A stretch of 64,000 nucleotides of DNA from Undaria pinnatifida (GCA_012845835.1 JABAKD010000025.1:3919319-3983318), one strand, 5' to 3'. Positions 17,801-32,800 are shown, numbered from the stretch's first letter. Notes: generated by a model not told the origin, from the sequence alone. Program-made: numbers and translations.

Positions 17801-20800
17801 CCAAAGCACAAACTCCTTCTTACCTTGGTACGAGCACGCAACACACGGCAGCGCAAGCCGTGCGCGCTCGCGCCTTGCAAGTGCAGCAGGGGTCCCTCCA
17901 ACAAGGCGGTGGTGCGCCGGCGCGCAAAAATTACCGCCTTATCGGGAGAAGCCGCCAACAAGGCGGGGGTGTGCCAGCGCAAAAATGGCCGCGTTATTGG
18001 GCGGAAGCCGCCTTATGCTCCTTTCTAGGTGATGCGTGCCATTCCCCAGCCGTGCCAAGCGAGGTTGACCGCCATACGCGAAATATCGGGATACCGCCTT
18101 ACTTAGACATATTGGGCGACCTCTCCTACTATGCCTTCATTGGAACTCGACGGGAAAAAAAATCGTCACAATAACCTAATCTACCAGCCGGGGTTGCTCC
18201 ACCTGTGAAGGATGCTGCCAAAACCGTCAGTTTTATTTTCGATTAACTTTTTCCTCCCAAGCCCCACAAGAGTTGAAGTCAATTTTTTAGAGGTTGAGAA
18301 CCGCACCTGAGCCGTGAAGCCGGTATCGGTGAAGTCGGGGAAGTGCTCTCGCAGGAGGTCTGCCACCACGAAGCCCGTCAGGCTCGGGGTTAGGCTGCGG
18401 CCCTGCATGTTCACGTACGCCCGGGTGCGCAGGGTGCCGAGGATCGCGGCGTAGGTAGAAGGCCGGCCCACCCCTTTCGCCTCGAGCTCCTTGATGAAGG
18501 TGGCCTCGGAGTACCTGTTTTGTGTTGCCGAAGGCGAAGGGGATAAAATAAGATAAAATAAGATAAAATAATATGAGATAATATTAAATTAAATTAAATT
18601 AAATTAAATTAAATTAAATTAAATTAAATTAAATTAAATTAAATTAAATTAAATTAAATTAAATTAAATTAAATTAATTTGAATTAAATTAAATTAAACT
18701 AAGTTAAATTGAATTAAATTAAATCAAATTAAATCAAATTAAATTAAATAAATAAACAAATGAATACAATAAAATAAAACAAAATAAATAAAAAAATAAA
18801 ACAAAATAAAACGAAATAAAACAAAATAGAATAAACGGTGGCATGTACAGAAACAGGCAGCATTTCGGTGGCAGTTAATTATAGAGAACAGCGGGAGTTA
18901 CAAAAAAAATGGCGTATCTATTGCGGGCGAAGACGAAAATACACCCTCCGTTGGTTGATTACGCGTCGACGGCTGATTTTACACCATATAATAAAACAGC
19001 CAGCAGTCGCGGAAAAATATGGAGGGGGATGGACCTCAATCATATCAGTACGGGGGGGGGGGTCGTTGGTGAAACGTGGCCTCGGAGTACATGTTTGTTT
19101 GCCGAAAAGGGAGGAAAGGCCAAAACAAAAGCAAATGACAAAACAGGGTGGCAATTACAGCAAAAAGTGGCAGATACAGAAAACAGCGGGAATCACAAAA
19201 CAATCACAAGGGGGGAGGCGGGACGGGGGGGGGTTATTCATTTCATGCATAGCCGTAGTCTTAAGACCATTGATCCTCGCATCCCCACAATGCCGGAATG
19301 GAAAACAGGGAGGGAGGGGGGGGTTGAAAGAGGAAGCCCCTGAGTACCTGTTTACCGAAGAAGGAGACGCCCGAAAAACAATATTTTGAAGAGAGACAGT
19401 GACAGAACAAAGCGGGGCGGGGGGCAAGGCGCCGTTGGTTGCTAAGGAACGGTTCCGCGCCCCAGTGGAAATTTTTACGCCTTGGCCCAAAAACGTCAAA
19501 ATGGTATCCTTTTCCTCTCCGCGAAACGCCGAGCACGTCATCTGCCAAACCCTCTCGGGGGCGGTGCGACCTACGAGCAAAAACCTCCAAGCGACCCTCC
19601 CCCTCCCCAGCTTCCCCTCCCCCCCACGTTTCCTTCCCGCGAGAAGCCAAGAAAGCTTTATCACTCCATCCCCCCCGCGAAACGCCTTCCAAGTAATCTG
19701 ACAAACCTTCTCGGAGGCGACGTGCGGTGGGGCGTGGGTTTGGCTTCCTGGCATATGGCTCCGTCTCCTTTCTCCAGGATGGGAAGCTCGGCCTCCTCCT
19801 CCCCTGGGGTTTGACGCAAAAACGAAGGAGGCGCGTTGGTTGTTAGGTTGAGTGGTTGGCTGGTTGGCTGGTTGGTTGGTTGATTAGTGGGATGAACGGT
19901 TGGCTGGTGCATCGGTCAGCTGGACTGTTTGGTTGGTTGGTCGGTGAGTTTGGTTGGTTGGGTGGTTGGTTGGGTGGCAGATTAGATGGTTGACCGATTA
20001 GTTGATTGGTTGGTTGGTTGGTTGGTGGATCAATGGGATGCACGGTTGGCTGGTTCATCGGTCAGTTGGTTTGCTTGGTTGGCTGGTCGGAGAGGTTGAT
20101 TAGTTGATTGGTCAGATGCTTGAGTGATTAGTTGATTTGTTGGTTGGTTGATTGGTGAGATGAATGGTTGGCTGGCGCATCGGTCAGTTGGACTGTTTGA
20201 TTGGTTGGTCGGTGGGGTTGATTGATTGGTTCGTTGGTTGGTTGGGTGATTGGTTAGATGCTTGACGGATTAGCTGATTGAATGGCTGGTTCATCGATCA
20301 GCTGGACTGTCTGGTTGGTTGGTTTGTTGGTGAGGGTGATTGGTTGGCTAGTTGGTTAGTTGGGGGACTGGTTAGATGATTGACTGAATAGTTGATTGGT
20401 TAGTTGGTTGGTTGATGTCGTTAGGTGCTTGCGATTTCCAACCTCTATTGGGTTGGAAAAAAAGCAAAAATAGATTTGAAACCAACGAATGTCATAACCC
20501 AAGGCCAAGCAGCCCACGAAAGATAGGTTAGAAAATGAAAAAAACGATATGTAGGAAAACGTGTCAGTTGACCGCTTTTTTCGCTGATTCTTCGAGGGCT
20601 GGGTTGGCCTTGGATCGTGATTTTAACGGTTTCAATACTAATAATAGTATTATATGCTTTCCTACCCAACTCCTACTTCACAAGAATGGTGGTTTGGTTT
20701 GGTTCGGTGGTTGGTAGGTTATTCATAGCCTGTCCGGTTCGTTGGGCTGGGTTGTTCCGTTTCTAGTTTGTTGTTTGGTTGGGTGGTTGTTTGGTTGGTT

Positions 20801-23800
20801 GGTTGGTTGATTGTTTGTTTGGTTGGCTGGTTGGTTGGTTGATTGGTTGGTTGATTGGTTGCTTGGTTGGTTGCTTGGTTGATTGATTGATTGATTGATT
20901 GATTGGTAGGTTGGTCGCGTGCTTGCTTTTTTTTGCGGCGCACCTTCACCCCCACCTTGGACCTCGTCCGTCCCCTCTTTGTACGCCTTCCGGAAACCGT
21001 CGAAAACCGTCGTTTTTCCCGTCGCCTTGAACACAACCTCAATCTCCTTCGCATGGAACAAGAAGAACCATCGCACGAAACAACAGGGCGAAAACAAAAA
21101 CGCGACAAAAACACACGGCGAAAACGAAAAACGAACAGCAAAAACAAAAACGCGAGGCTAAAATACGGCTGCCATTGGAGCAGGAAGGGGGGGGGGGAAG
21201 GAGTTCCCGCGCCGACAAGACGCACGCTTCGGTAGGGCGTGCACGATTATATGCCAAGGTTCCTTACTTAAGGAGGTCGTTTATCTCACCCCAAAACTAA
21301 AATTTTGCTTTGAGAAAAACGAAAGTGCAGCCCGAAGAACAGTCCCATGTCACAATACCAGGTACCTGGTACGTACTAACCGTTGGTACGGCAGAGGTCG
21401 TAAAACATGGTTCGCTCCGGTCGACGAACAGTCTCGCGGGCTAGACTCATGCAACAAAACCCATGTTTTCAACAATGTCGACTGGTTTTTCCAATTGGGG
21501 AGGCGACCAATCATAAAAAAAAATCGGCCCAACCCAACAGTTCTTCGACATCTAGCGCGGCACGCGTCAAACTACAGCAGTAGTAGGCATACAAGAACAA
21601 AAAGAAAAATGTTGCAAAAACAAAAACAAAAAAAAGGCTTTTGAGAAAAGGTAAATAAATCGCAATCTCATGACCATTCCCATGTCCTACTCTAGGCACA
21701 AGTAGGATAGCGTTCAATAATAGCGCAAAATGCAGTTTTTAGCATCCCTGCGTTAGAGTGCGGTTCCTCGATCGATCAGTGCATCAGCACTGAGCCACCT
21801 CATGGTAGGGGTTGTTTGCACGTTATTACTATTATTTATTTTGGGGGGGGGGGCAAACATTCTCACCGGTAGGGCTCCTCAAACGACGGAACACATCGGT
21901 CACTACGATAATTTTACGAGTATACTTGTTCAAGACAGGCGCAAAGAAAAATGTTGGCTGGGTTGCAGAGTGCGAACGAATGCCTTCGATGTCATGCAGT
22001 ATCGGGTGAGATGTTGAGCTCCTCGTGTTAGGGGCTCAGGAAAATTCTTAGAATCTGCTGCAACCCTATAACGCGGGACGACTCTAGTGGCTAGTATCAT
22101 ATCGCCAGTTAGAAACAGTAAAACGCTTCCGATATCGTCGTAGCGCGCGTCAGCGTTCGCACAAACGATCGGCAGTCCCACCATGCCATGCCACCCAGTT
22201 TGTGGCTGAGAGCACCGACTATCGCGTGCAGGTCTCAACCCCGTCCAGGCCTGCTCCGCCCGACCCCGATCCCCCCGGGCCTGGCTCCGACTCTCCACCG
22301 ACGAGGGTTCCAGGTCCACGGAACGCATAGTTCGTAGATATATACACAGCAAAGCACTTCCCCCCTTCCCTTGTCCTCTTCCCACTCCACTCACACACTC
22401 TACGCACACTACCCCCTGCCCACCTCGTCCTTCTCAAGCGCAACGCCTTCCGCTCCTAGCGTAACTGTTGTGAAGTCGGCTTCCATTCCCGCATTGGTGT
22501 TGTCCTCCCTGCCCTACCCCTTCCCGTAACCTTTCCCCACTTCAACCCACCCACCCACCCACCCACCCATCCATCCACCCCCAACTCCCGCCCCCTCCCA
22601 CCCATATGGCAGCGAGAAAATGATCGCTATGCCAGGAGGCGGATTATGGCCACAGACGGCCAAAGAGGAAGGAATGAGATAAACATATTTATTAACGTAA
22701 TATGTGGAAGAAACGCACGGAGCGCCAAGTTGGAGGTGTCCCTATTAGGAGTAGGAACGGCGCTTCGTCTTGGGAAGGCATTCGTGGTCCACGGTCAAAA
22801 TACCAAGGCAAGCAACAAATGAGTACGCCCTCCCCACCCACCAACCCGCCCACCCACCCACCTCGTTCCCCTCAAGCGAAACGCCTTCCGCCCCTAGCAA
22901 AACCGTTGTGAAATCGGCTTCAGACTCTGCCATGGTGCTGGCCAATGTCCTCCGATACACCAGCTCGTAAAGTGCCCGCTCCTGCGGCTCCAGCCCCTCT
23001 AGGGGAAGATCCGAAGGGTGAAGAAATGTCCCTCCCCCCTCCAACATCCCGCCTCCCTCCTTCCCTCCCACCCCCTTCTCTTTCTCTAAGTATCCGCCCC
23101 CCTCCTCATCGCCCTTGGCCAAGGTGGGGGCGGCGGTAGAGAGCAATGCAGGTCGAATGGCCTCGTGTGCCTCCTGGCTTCCTTTGACTTTAGCTACCTT
23201 CGCCTCTCCTGCTCACACATGAGGGGGGGCGGGGAGCGCGGGAAGAGGGCCAGTCCGCAGGAGGGAATGCCTCAGCTTTTCGAAGGTATTTCTCTCTGAA
23301 AAGCAGGAACGCCTCACTTTTTCGAAGATGCCACTTATTGAAGGTACCTCTTCTTGAAGGTACTCCTTTTTAAAGGTACCCGTTTTGAAGGTACCCTTTT
23401 CCAATGGTACTCCTTTTCGGAGGTACTCTTTCTCGAAGGTACTCCTGTGGGAAGGTACTCCTCTCTTCAAAGAAGGAACGCCTTACGAAGGTGGTCCTCA
23501 CCTTTTCGAAGGTACTCTTCTCCAAAGGAATCTCGGACCGCTTGCTCCGCCACGCCCGCTGCCGCCTCGCTGAGGATGGGCCTATCCGTGCGCATGTACG
23601 TGATGTATCCCGCCTCATACAGCGCCTGCCGATAAGAAAACAAAACATGGGTGCGTAAATCAAAGGGGCGTGATAGTCACGACTACGTGGGCGAGATATA
23701 GCTTAAAGCACGACTACGGGGGCATGTAGGAATCATCCGGGTGTTCACGCCATGCGATTCACGTATTCCCGGCGCATCCGTCCCCTCCAGCACACCAACC

Positions 23801-26800
23801 AACACACACCAGCAAGCCCCCACAGACCAGCGTACAGCCACAGCGGAGCCCTACAGCAGCGTTTTTCGTAACGTTCACAACCTAATCGTAGGTGCACATA
23901 ATCCCTCCAGCACACCAACCAACACACACCAGCAAGCCCCCACAGACCAGCGTACAACGACAGCGGAGCCCTACAGCAGCGTATTTCGTAACGTTCACAA
24001 CCTAATCGTAGGCGCACATAATCCCGTAAACCCGGTCAACCCCTCGTCGCTGTAGCTGGCATAGCCCTTGCCCGTCCCTAGCCCTAACCCTGCTCCCAAC
24101 CCTTTCCGGAAACGCAAATCCTGTAACTCGGGGATGGCTCTTACTTGTCCCCGAAGTCGTGATATATATATACCGCCTATATCTTTCATGAGGATCAAAT
24201 ATATAACACGCGCGAACGACCTTCCGTAAATTTGGTGCAACTACTGTATATTAGCGAAACATAGGTGTACCACGCAGCTTGCAAAGTTGAGTTTCAACCA
24301 TTCAATCGGCAGTACTCACAGATGACGTTTTTCAATTTTTAAAACATACCGCCTACTAGTCTGAGTCGAAATGTACGCCACGTTACATTGGCTTATAGGT
24401 GGAAAAAGTGTCCTAGATATGTTTAGACCCAGACTGGTACGTACGTAGTCATGACTGCCAGGGGATCAGTTTCTTAAAACCAACAACAACAACAACAACA
24501 ACAACAACAACGTGTGAATGCAAGCCTTCACAAGTCAGACTGATCACCGATCCCTCACTTGACGATCTAGATATTTCAGAGAAGACCTATACCTGGTATG
24601 GTCTAGCACATGGTTCCTGGGTTGGACCTGCACTCTACATACAGATCCTGCACAGCATCTCAAAAGCGGCAGATACAGGATCTACTACATATGGTCTATA
24701 GGGTCTGTATGAACTATATGATCTACATGATCTATATGATCTATATGATCTACATGATCTACATGACATAACAGGTATATCTCATCTATATGATCTATCT
24801 GATCTACATGATCTACATGATTGATATGATCTACATTATATATATTGTCTATTATGATCTATCTGATATGTAGGAGCTAGATCATGATCTGTCAGAGGTG
24901 TGCAACCGTTGCCTCTCCAATCCGTTATTACCTGTGCCGATCTCATGGTCTGCGCCACCCCAAGTCTGAGCTTCCGGCTGGCCTCCTGCTGCAAGGTAGA
25001 GGTGATGAAGGGGACAGGGGGCTGTCGCCTTACCCTCCTCTTGTCTACTTTGAGAACTTCCAAGGACGAGATAGACGCTGCTAGCGATGATGCCTTCTCG
25101 GACCCAAGAAGTTCCTAAGGCAAAAGGCGGTGTTAATTAAGGGGGAGGGGGGTGAGGGGGGCATGCACACACAATATGACAGTATCAAGGTATAATCAGC
25201 AAGCAAAAAAAAAGCAAAACAAAACAAGCAGACAAACAAACAAACAAACAAACAAACAAACAAACAAACAAACAAACAAACAAACAAACAAACAAACAAA
25301 CAAACAAACAAACAAACAAACAAACAAACAAACAAACAAACAAAACAAAACGAACAAACAAAACCAAACAAAAACAAGCTAAAACAGATACAAATAAAAA
25401 TAAAAACAAGGCACGTACGTACGACCCACGCCCACGCATGCATGCAGCGAAATGACAAAAACCTCATTACTTCACTCACGAGCTTGTCAGCGTCGAGCGT
25501 CCCCTTGATCTCCCCCGTGTCCGGATCAAAGTCCTTACCAGACACAACCGTCTTCGACCCCACCTGCACCAAGCGGGCCTCGAAAGACCGGCCTAATACA
25601 CGTAAAAAAAAAGCGAGAGAAAAAGCTTAGACTATACGCCAGGTAGATTTTCACGAGAAACATACCAGCATACCAGAGTATTGCACTTGTGAACTTGTTT
25701 TGGTGTGTATGTTTTGGAGAACAGATCAAGACAGGTTACACAAACCTCAAAAATTGTGGCCACAGACCCCGGCAGGCCGTGATTAGCGCCATTAATAGAT
25801 TTAGAGCTATTTCGGCGTGATATTGTGTTGGTTTTGGTACAGAGATCAGAACATACTTACAACTCTCATAAAAAGCGTGGTCTCAGCCCCCGGTAGGCAG
25901 TGCTGAGAGCGACCAATGATCGTGCAGGGATCGCGAGCGCACGTCGGCGCAGAGATAGCATACAGTGTAAGCATATGGCATTCCCGTAGCTGTCATGCGA
26001 GCAGGTAGCTCTGCAAAAAGGCGACATAAAAAACCCACGCGCATATCTAGAGCAAAAGGCCCGAGATACGTCAGAGGTAAACCAGAACGAAAAATGTTGA
26101 TACGTTACTTCTCCAGTACCATACCAAACCATACCATACCATACCATACCATACCATACATACTATGCCATGCCATACCATACCATAGATACCACGCCAT
26201 GCCATGCCGTACCATACCATACCATACCATACCATACCATACCATACCATACCATACCATACCATACCATGCCGTACCATACCATGCCATACCATGCCAT
26301 ACCATACCCCACCATACCATACCATACCATACCATACCATACCATACCATGCCGTACCATACCATACCATAACATACCATAACATACATTACCATACCAT
26401 ACCTACCATACCATACCATACCATACCATACCATACCATACCATACCATACCATACCATACCATACCATACCATACCATACTCTCACCAGGCTCCCCTTT
26501 CGCAGAAACGTTGGCAACCACATCCCAGTAGTTAGCAGCTTTAAACGTCAGGCGCGCGCGCTCTCGCTCGACCACCATGGCCAACGCCACACTCTGTACG
26601 CGCCCGGCGCTCAGTCCCGGCGCCACCAGTTTCCACACCACAGGCGAGACGGTAAACCTGCGCTAGAAGCAGAGGGGAGGAGTTACGGCTGTATCAGAGG
26701 CATGTACGAAAAACATTTGGCCCAATGTATTACCTTGGTGATTAGATTACCCGTTAGCTACATTGCTGTATACGCCCTTAACAGTGTATCCTTTCGTTTC

Positions 26801-29800
26801 AGGGCCAAGGTGGTCATATGACCAAGGCTTTGCATGAAAGGAGTATACCCGGCCCTCTCACCCCACCCCCGCCTTCATCCCCAACCCAACCACCCCAACC
26901 TCCACCCCCACCCCCTTTTCCATTATCTTCGCTTACCCTGCAAGGCGGTCGAGAATTCGTCTCGCTTCTTGCGCCTGCACCAAATCGTTGTCAATCTCGC
27001 CTGGTTCCTGGCCAAGGGCAAAACAAAAAACGTTGGCGTTAACGTGGTTCGGTCGAACACGGCTCGGTGCAAAGACGTGCGCCTGGACCAAATCGTTGTC
27101 AATCTCGCCTGGTTCCTGGCCAAGGGAAAAATACAAAACGCTGGCGTTAACGTGGTTCGGTCGAACACGGCTAGGTGCAAAGACAGGCGTATTAAAAAAC
27201 CGGTGAGAAAAGTACAGAGATCAACGAGATAGTCTAATGTTGTGTTTGTCGGTAAAAAAATAGGCTCGTGTGATTTTGGTCAAGCAATAGTCTTGTGTTC
27301 GTTGACAAAGAAATAAGTCTCGTGTTTGTTGGCGAGAGAGAAGGGCACGTTTGCAAGTGTAAAAAAAAGCATGAACGTGACAGTATAAACACGCAAAACG
27401 TGAGATATCGCAGGAACGTTAACGACGCGATTTGATGTTCGTTTGCGGAGAGCATAGCATGTTTCTACGTCTTAAATAGCGCGATCGCAGCCCCTGGTAG
27501 CGTCAACGCGGTAAGGCCAAACAGGGTCGGCGACAGAAGTACATCTCGGTAAATAAACAAAAACAAAACGCTACATAGCTAACGAAATACAAAGTGCAAA
27601 CCGTGCATATATACAGGCGTCCTGTTTATTTTGTCGTGGAAGGCGTCAACGATCAGGGGGCAGCCACAAACCCTGGAACAGCCCGGACAATTCAATTCGC
27701 ACAGGTTCAACAGTAAAAAAAAATTTGGAACATTCCGGACCGTCAAATTTGCCCTGACCTCGAAAGTAGCAAAGTTCTGGAACACCTACGACGAATGAAC
27801 TTAGAACTGATCTCGAAAGCCAAAACCGCTGGAACAGCCCGGACAATGCAATTTTGCTGCTGACCTCGAAAGCCTTGACGAGCGCCTCCTGCGTGATCTC
27901 GTGGAAGACCGCTCTCTTCACCGGAACCTTCGGCTTCAGCACCTGATAACGATGTTAAACGTTGCACGCAAGGCAAAGCAGATCCCCCTTCATGATCTGA
28001 ACATGATCTGTTAATTTCAGGGCAGATAGATCCCTGTCTATACATGATCTGTAAGACATAGATCTAACATTGCTGGGTGTGGAGCCAGCCGCACGACCTG
28101 CACGACCTAGCACATGTGTCTACCATTTGAGTTGGGTCTGTACTACACAGATCCTGCACAAAATATCACAACGACAGATAGAGTACCTATATGATACCTG
28201 GTATATAGAATCTAGATTACCTAGATGATCTATATCATATGTTGATAGATCGTGATCTATCCGATTTGTGAATGCGCAACGTTCAGTACTACTCCTTCGA
28301 CGCGTGCTCCGACAGGGGCATCCCCTTTCGAACCAAACCACACACCAGGCACTTCATATGGCCGACGGGTCTCCCCAACTGAGGTGCCTGCTGCCCAATA
28401 CCAGGTATCGTCGATTTCCCCATTCGTGCTGAACAAACACTATTCGCTGCATGCCTATCATATGCCTATCATATGCCTATCATATGCCTATCATAGCCCG
28501 ATCGTGGCCGCCGTAGGGAGGTCAGTTTCGGGGGCTATTCTAGCGGTGGTCGGGGGGACACTCGCGGCGCGGCGAGTGACCCCCTCTTCCTTTGCTGTCT
28601 CAAGCTTTCGCGCCCTTTTTTTTCTTGCCACACGAAACCGCCACGTAATGGTTAGCTACGCCGCGCCAAAAAACTCGCCTAAAGCATCTCTTTTCATTCG
28701 AGGTGTGCAGAGTCGCTGGGGCGACCGGCTCAACCCCGGACGTCAAAGTGGGGTACAACGCCCTCTGATACCGTACCCATGGCGACCCATGGGATTCTTC
28801 ATCGGGGCAACCATCGTTCTACCGCGATTCGTATCCTACACAAATTTCAAGTAATCTGCCACCAAAAACGTGGGCGCGGCAACTCTAAGGGGGCTAGAAG
28901 AAAAAAAAAAAAAGTCCTACGTACGACAGAGGTATGTTACGAGCACTTTTCGGCTAAAGTGTTTTATGAATAGATGCGTCACCCCAAACCGAAATCGTCT
29001 TGAATGATATTCTTGTTTTGCAACATGTGTTTGGCTATCCCCACAGGCTGTGTATGGGATTATTTATCTGGCCGCACTTTCATTTTTTGCGGAATCGATT
29101 TTTGGTCGTAGGGCTGTCTAGCGGTATCATTTAACGATTCTAAATATATCGTAGATCGGCGCAGCCGATACATCGGGTTTTTTTCGATGTATCGGCGAAG
29201 CCGATATGTCGCAAAAATATCGGCGAGAGCACGCGCGAAAGCTCGCTGTGCGAGCCCCGCTGGAGGCGCAGCCGGAGGCAGAAAAATTGAGCACTTTCGC
29301 TTCATTTCCCATCGAAATTGGTTCCAAATGCGCCATCGAAATTGGTCTTGTTCGGCCGACAAAATTGAGCGAAAACCTTCAAAAACATGTTTTATTTCAT
29401 TTTATTCTATTGTTTGGCATTTCCATGCTGAAAAACTAAATGGAAACCTGCACTGGTCAGCACAGATACTACAACGTACAGCCTGCTAATTGTTCTAAAA
29501 ACGATGCAGATGACGAAAAAGAAAGGACATCATAGCCGCAGAGTCGGCAAGTGGCAACCAACATGCAAGTACTTGAATTGTACCGTGCCAAACAAAGTGA
29601 ACCGATTTCAACAACAACCGCAAGCACAAAAACAGTAGATTAGAAGTTAGAGCAAAGAGAGACACCTACAAGCACCGTCGTTGTGCCGATTGTATGTAGC
29701 AGGTGCTACTTTTGCGGTAATTTTCACGCACTACACTTCGTTCCTTCAAAATACGTGCTGACACTCTCATTATTTACGGGTAGGCGCCCTCCACTTCTCT

Positions 29801-32800
29801 GCCACACCCTATACGTTACGGAGGTACACGAGATGAAGCTCTACGTTCTCGTTGCTTAAAGAATTTCGCGTGGGCGTTTCGACAAGCCCTGCTGTAGAGA
29901 ACGTGCTCTCGGATTTCGATTTCGACGCTGGAAGGGCAAGAACACGACGAGCTAGAGCGGCAAGCAGAGGAAGTCTCCTTGCTTGCTGCGCCACCATTGA
30001 ACACCTTTACAACTGGAAAAACGTTTTTGGGGGGGGATTACTTGAAATTAGCGTAGAGAGGGGTTTTGGGGCTCTAAAGGGGTTAAGTTAGACCTCAATG
30101 TCCCCCCTTCTGTTCCTAAATCGAAAAATACATCGAAAACAGAGGACCCTTCATGCTGGTTCGCTGACCCCTCGGTCGGCGCTCATTGCTGTTGCTGTTG
30201 TTGTTGTTTTCTCACATTAACTCTTCTTGTAAAAAAATCTAGAGTCCGTGGTCACACAAAGGTGCTGGAGCCCTAGGAAGATCCGAAAAACCAAGTGAAA
30301 TCAAAGTTCGGCGGGAAATACGACGCTTCCCCACCTTGTTGTTTGTTGTTGTTTTCTCACATTAACTCTTGTCAAACATCTAGAGTCCGTGGTCACACAA
30401 AGGTGCTGGAGCCCTAGGAAGATCCGAAAAACCAAGCGAAATCACAATTCGTCAGGGAAATACTACGCTTTCCCGCCTAAAAACGCACGATACGTAAAAA
30501 GGCGCACAAGTGAAAAGGTCAAATGTGCCAACTGAACTCACATGGCCGCGGGTATCCACTCAACTACAGCATAGAATTCCCCCGTCCCCACAACTAACCA
30601 ACTCGCGGCTACAAACTACAGCGGTTGGGCTGCCTGCACCGTACGAACCGCACGGTAATCGTGAGTATAGACGAACGCGCCTGCTGTCTGGAGTGCTGTC
30701 AGAGTGACGACCCGCGGGCATGCAGTGAAACAAGAACAATGGAACCAAAAACCACCGTACAGATATCAATGATCGCCCCTCCTTCCCGAGTTATTTGACA
30801 GGTTGCAGCGCAGCTCTACCTAAAAACGCAGGAGACGAGGAAAAGGCGCACAAGTGATTAAATGTGCGAACCAACCTAACTAACATGGCCGCAGGTATCC
30901 ACTCAACTACAGCACAGAGTCCCCCCATTCCCACAACTCACCGACTCGCGGCTACTGACTACAGCGGTTGCTACCTGGGGTCATTGGATGCTACTGACGT
31001 GCGTGTGATTGTTGTCTGCTACTACTGCTGTTGCAGGACGTTGTGTGTGGTGTAGCTCGTTGAGACGAGGTATATACCCCCTAAACCCCTGCTACGTTTG
31101 CCTTGCTACTCTGAAAAAAACCCATACGCTAAAATACCGGCAAAAATACCGGCTCACTTGCCGATATAAAATATTATAAAAAATGAAAATACACTCCAGC
31201 TGTGAGATCGAAGTGTTCGTCGAAACTCATCTTTGCAAGCTGTGTGTGATACACCGATCGCGCGCATTACGAGTTGTGTGTCCTCATTAAGGATATAGGT
31301 CGGCGACTCCCCTTACAACTACAGTGTAGCTATCAGGGGTGATTTTAGTCAGTCTGTGCGCGGAAACTATAAAACCCGTTTCTGAGGGGGACAAAATCTG
31401 ACAGCTGTGGAGGGAAATGTATCCTTTTATCAAGTGAATCTTGTAAGTCGAATAACCGGTGAGGGGCGGGGCGGAGTTTTGAAGGACGTGGGGGCCTGGT
31501 TTCGATCAAAAGCGAGCGGGTTTGGAGGGGCGGGGGGGGGGGGGGCGGGGAAATATATATCGGATCGTCCGGTATTTCAAAAAACGTCGGTACCGATACA
31601 CAGCCCTGTTGGTCGTAGGGTGTATGTAGAACTCCTCACGTGAGGAGCCTTAAGGGAAAATAAGGTAAAGGGGGAAAAAAAGGTTACATCATCTCTACCG
31701 TAACATATGTAGTTGCGCTGAACGTACCTGCAAAAAGAGTGTTTTTGCTTGGAATTGGGGGGTGGAGAAACACTTTTTGCAGCGGAAAAGGGTTCAAGTT
31801 TAAGCTGTATTGACTTCACCTGCAAAAGGTGCCAGCTGATTGCCTCCCCCTCTCGGTCCTCGTCCGTGGCGAGGACAATCTCGTCGCACTTTGCGGCGGC
31901 CTTCTTGAGCCGGTTCACAATTGCCTTTTTACGAGGGTTCGGGATGTACAGCGGCTTGAAGTCGTTCTCCTGCCCCGATTTGGTGGTGATACCCGAGGGC
32001 GGCAGCATATTCAACGGGGCGGGGGGGGGTAAGGAAACGGGTGCGAAGATGAGGGTGTGGTAGTGGGAATCTAAAGGACAACTGTCGATAACAGAATGCA
32101 TCAATAGATTGAGGGTGGAACATAATGTTCGGTAGTTGTTAGACTCATCAACTCCTGCTCGGCATGAACTATTAATAAACCTGGTACGGTACAGCACTAT
32201 TCATAGTCTAGCACTACAGCAAATGGCGATCACTGCTTGCGTCGTCCCCTATCTCAGGGTCTCCTCGGGTGCCGGCGAGAGCCTCGTATGCGCCAAAAAG
32301 AAAGCTCTTAAGCCACTCGTAAGCTCGGGCGATGGACTCACCACATCTACCCCGACTACGTCCCACTTTTTCGTCTTCTCCTTAAGCTCGGGCGGGACGT
32401 CCTTCCTCTTGCCAACGAGGTCCGTCACGTGCCCGTTGCACGCGTCCACCGTGTAACCGTCAAACCGACCACCACCGGCCTTCTTTAGGAGCTGAGAGAT
32501 CGTCCTCGCCTTGGCTGGGGACTCTACGATCACCAGCACTTTCTTAGAAGATTCCGAACCGGAACCGGCCTTGCCCTTCTTCTTGGCGGGATCGGCAGCA
32601 GACTTCCCCTTTGGCGCGGAAAGTGTCGCCGTGTTTTTACGAAGGGGCACTTTCTTTGTTGAAGTTGAAGTTGAAGTAGCCATGGAAGGTGAAGCCGTCG
32701 TGGGAGGGGGTCTTCCTGCGAAGATATGGGGTCGCGGTTGAAGCGACGCGAAAGCCCCGGAGGGGCGAGCCAGTCGCGCCCGTCCTATGGTAGGCAGTGA

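Noticed and set aside
19661-20058. Asn-Gln-Pro-Thr repeat protein
   Set aside because: Translation of the GGTT/AACC array. Only the part at 19707-19803 is real, as a topoisomerase exon.
25152-25572. Cys-Leu-Phe-Val repeat protein
   Set aside because: Translation of (CAAA)n. The real coding part is the exon 25592-25480.
26105-26821. Long open frames of Trp-Tyr-Gly-Met-Val or Ile-Pro-Tyr-His-Thr repeats
   Set aside because: Translations of the (CCATA)n satellite; both strands and several frames are open for the same trivial reason.
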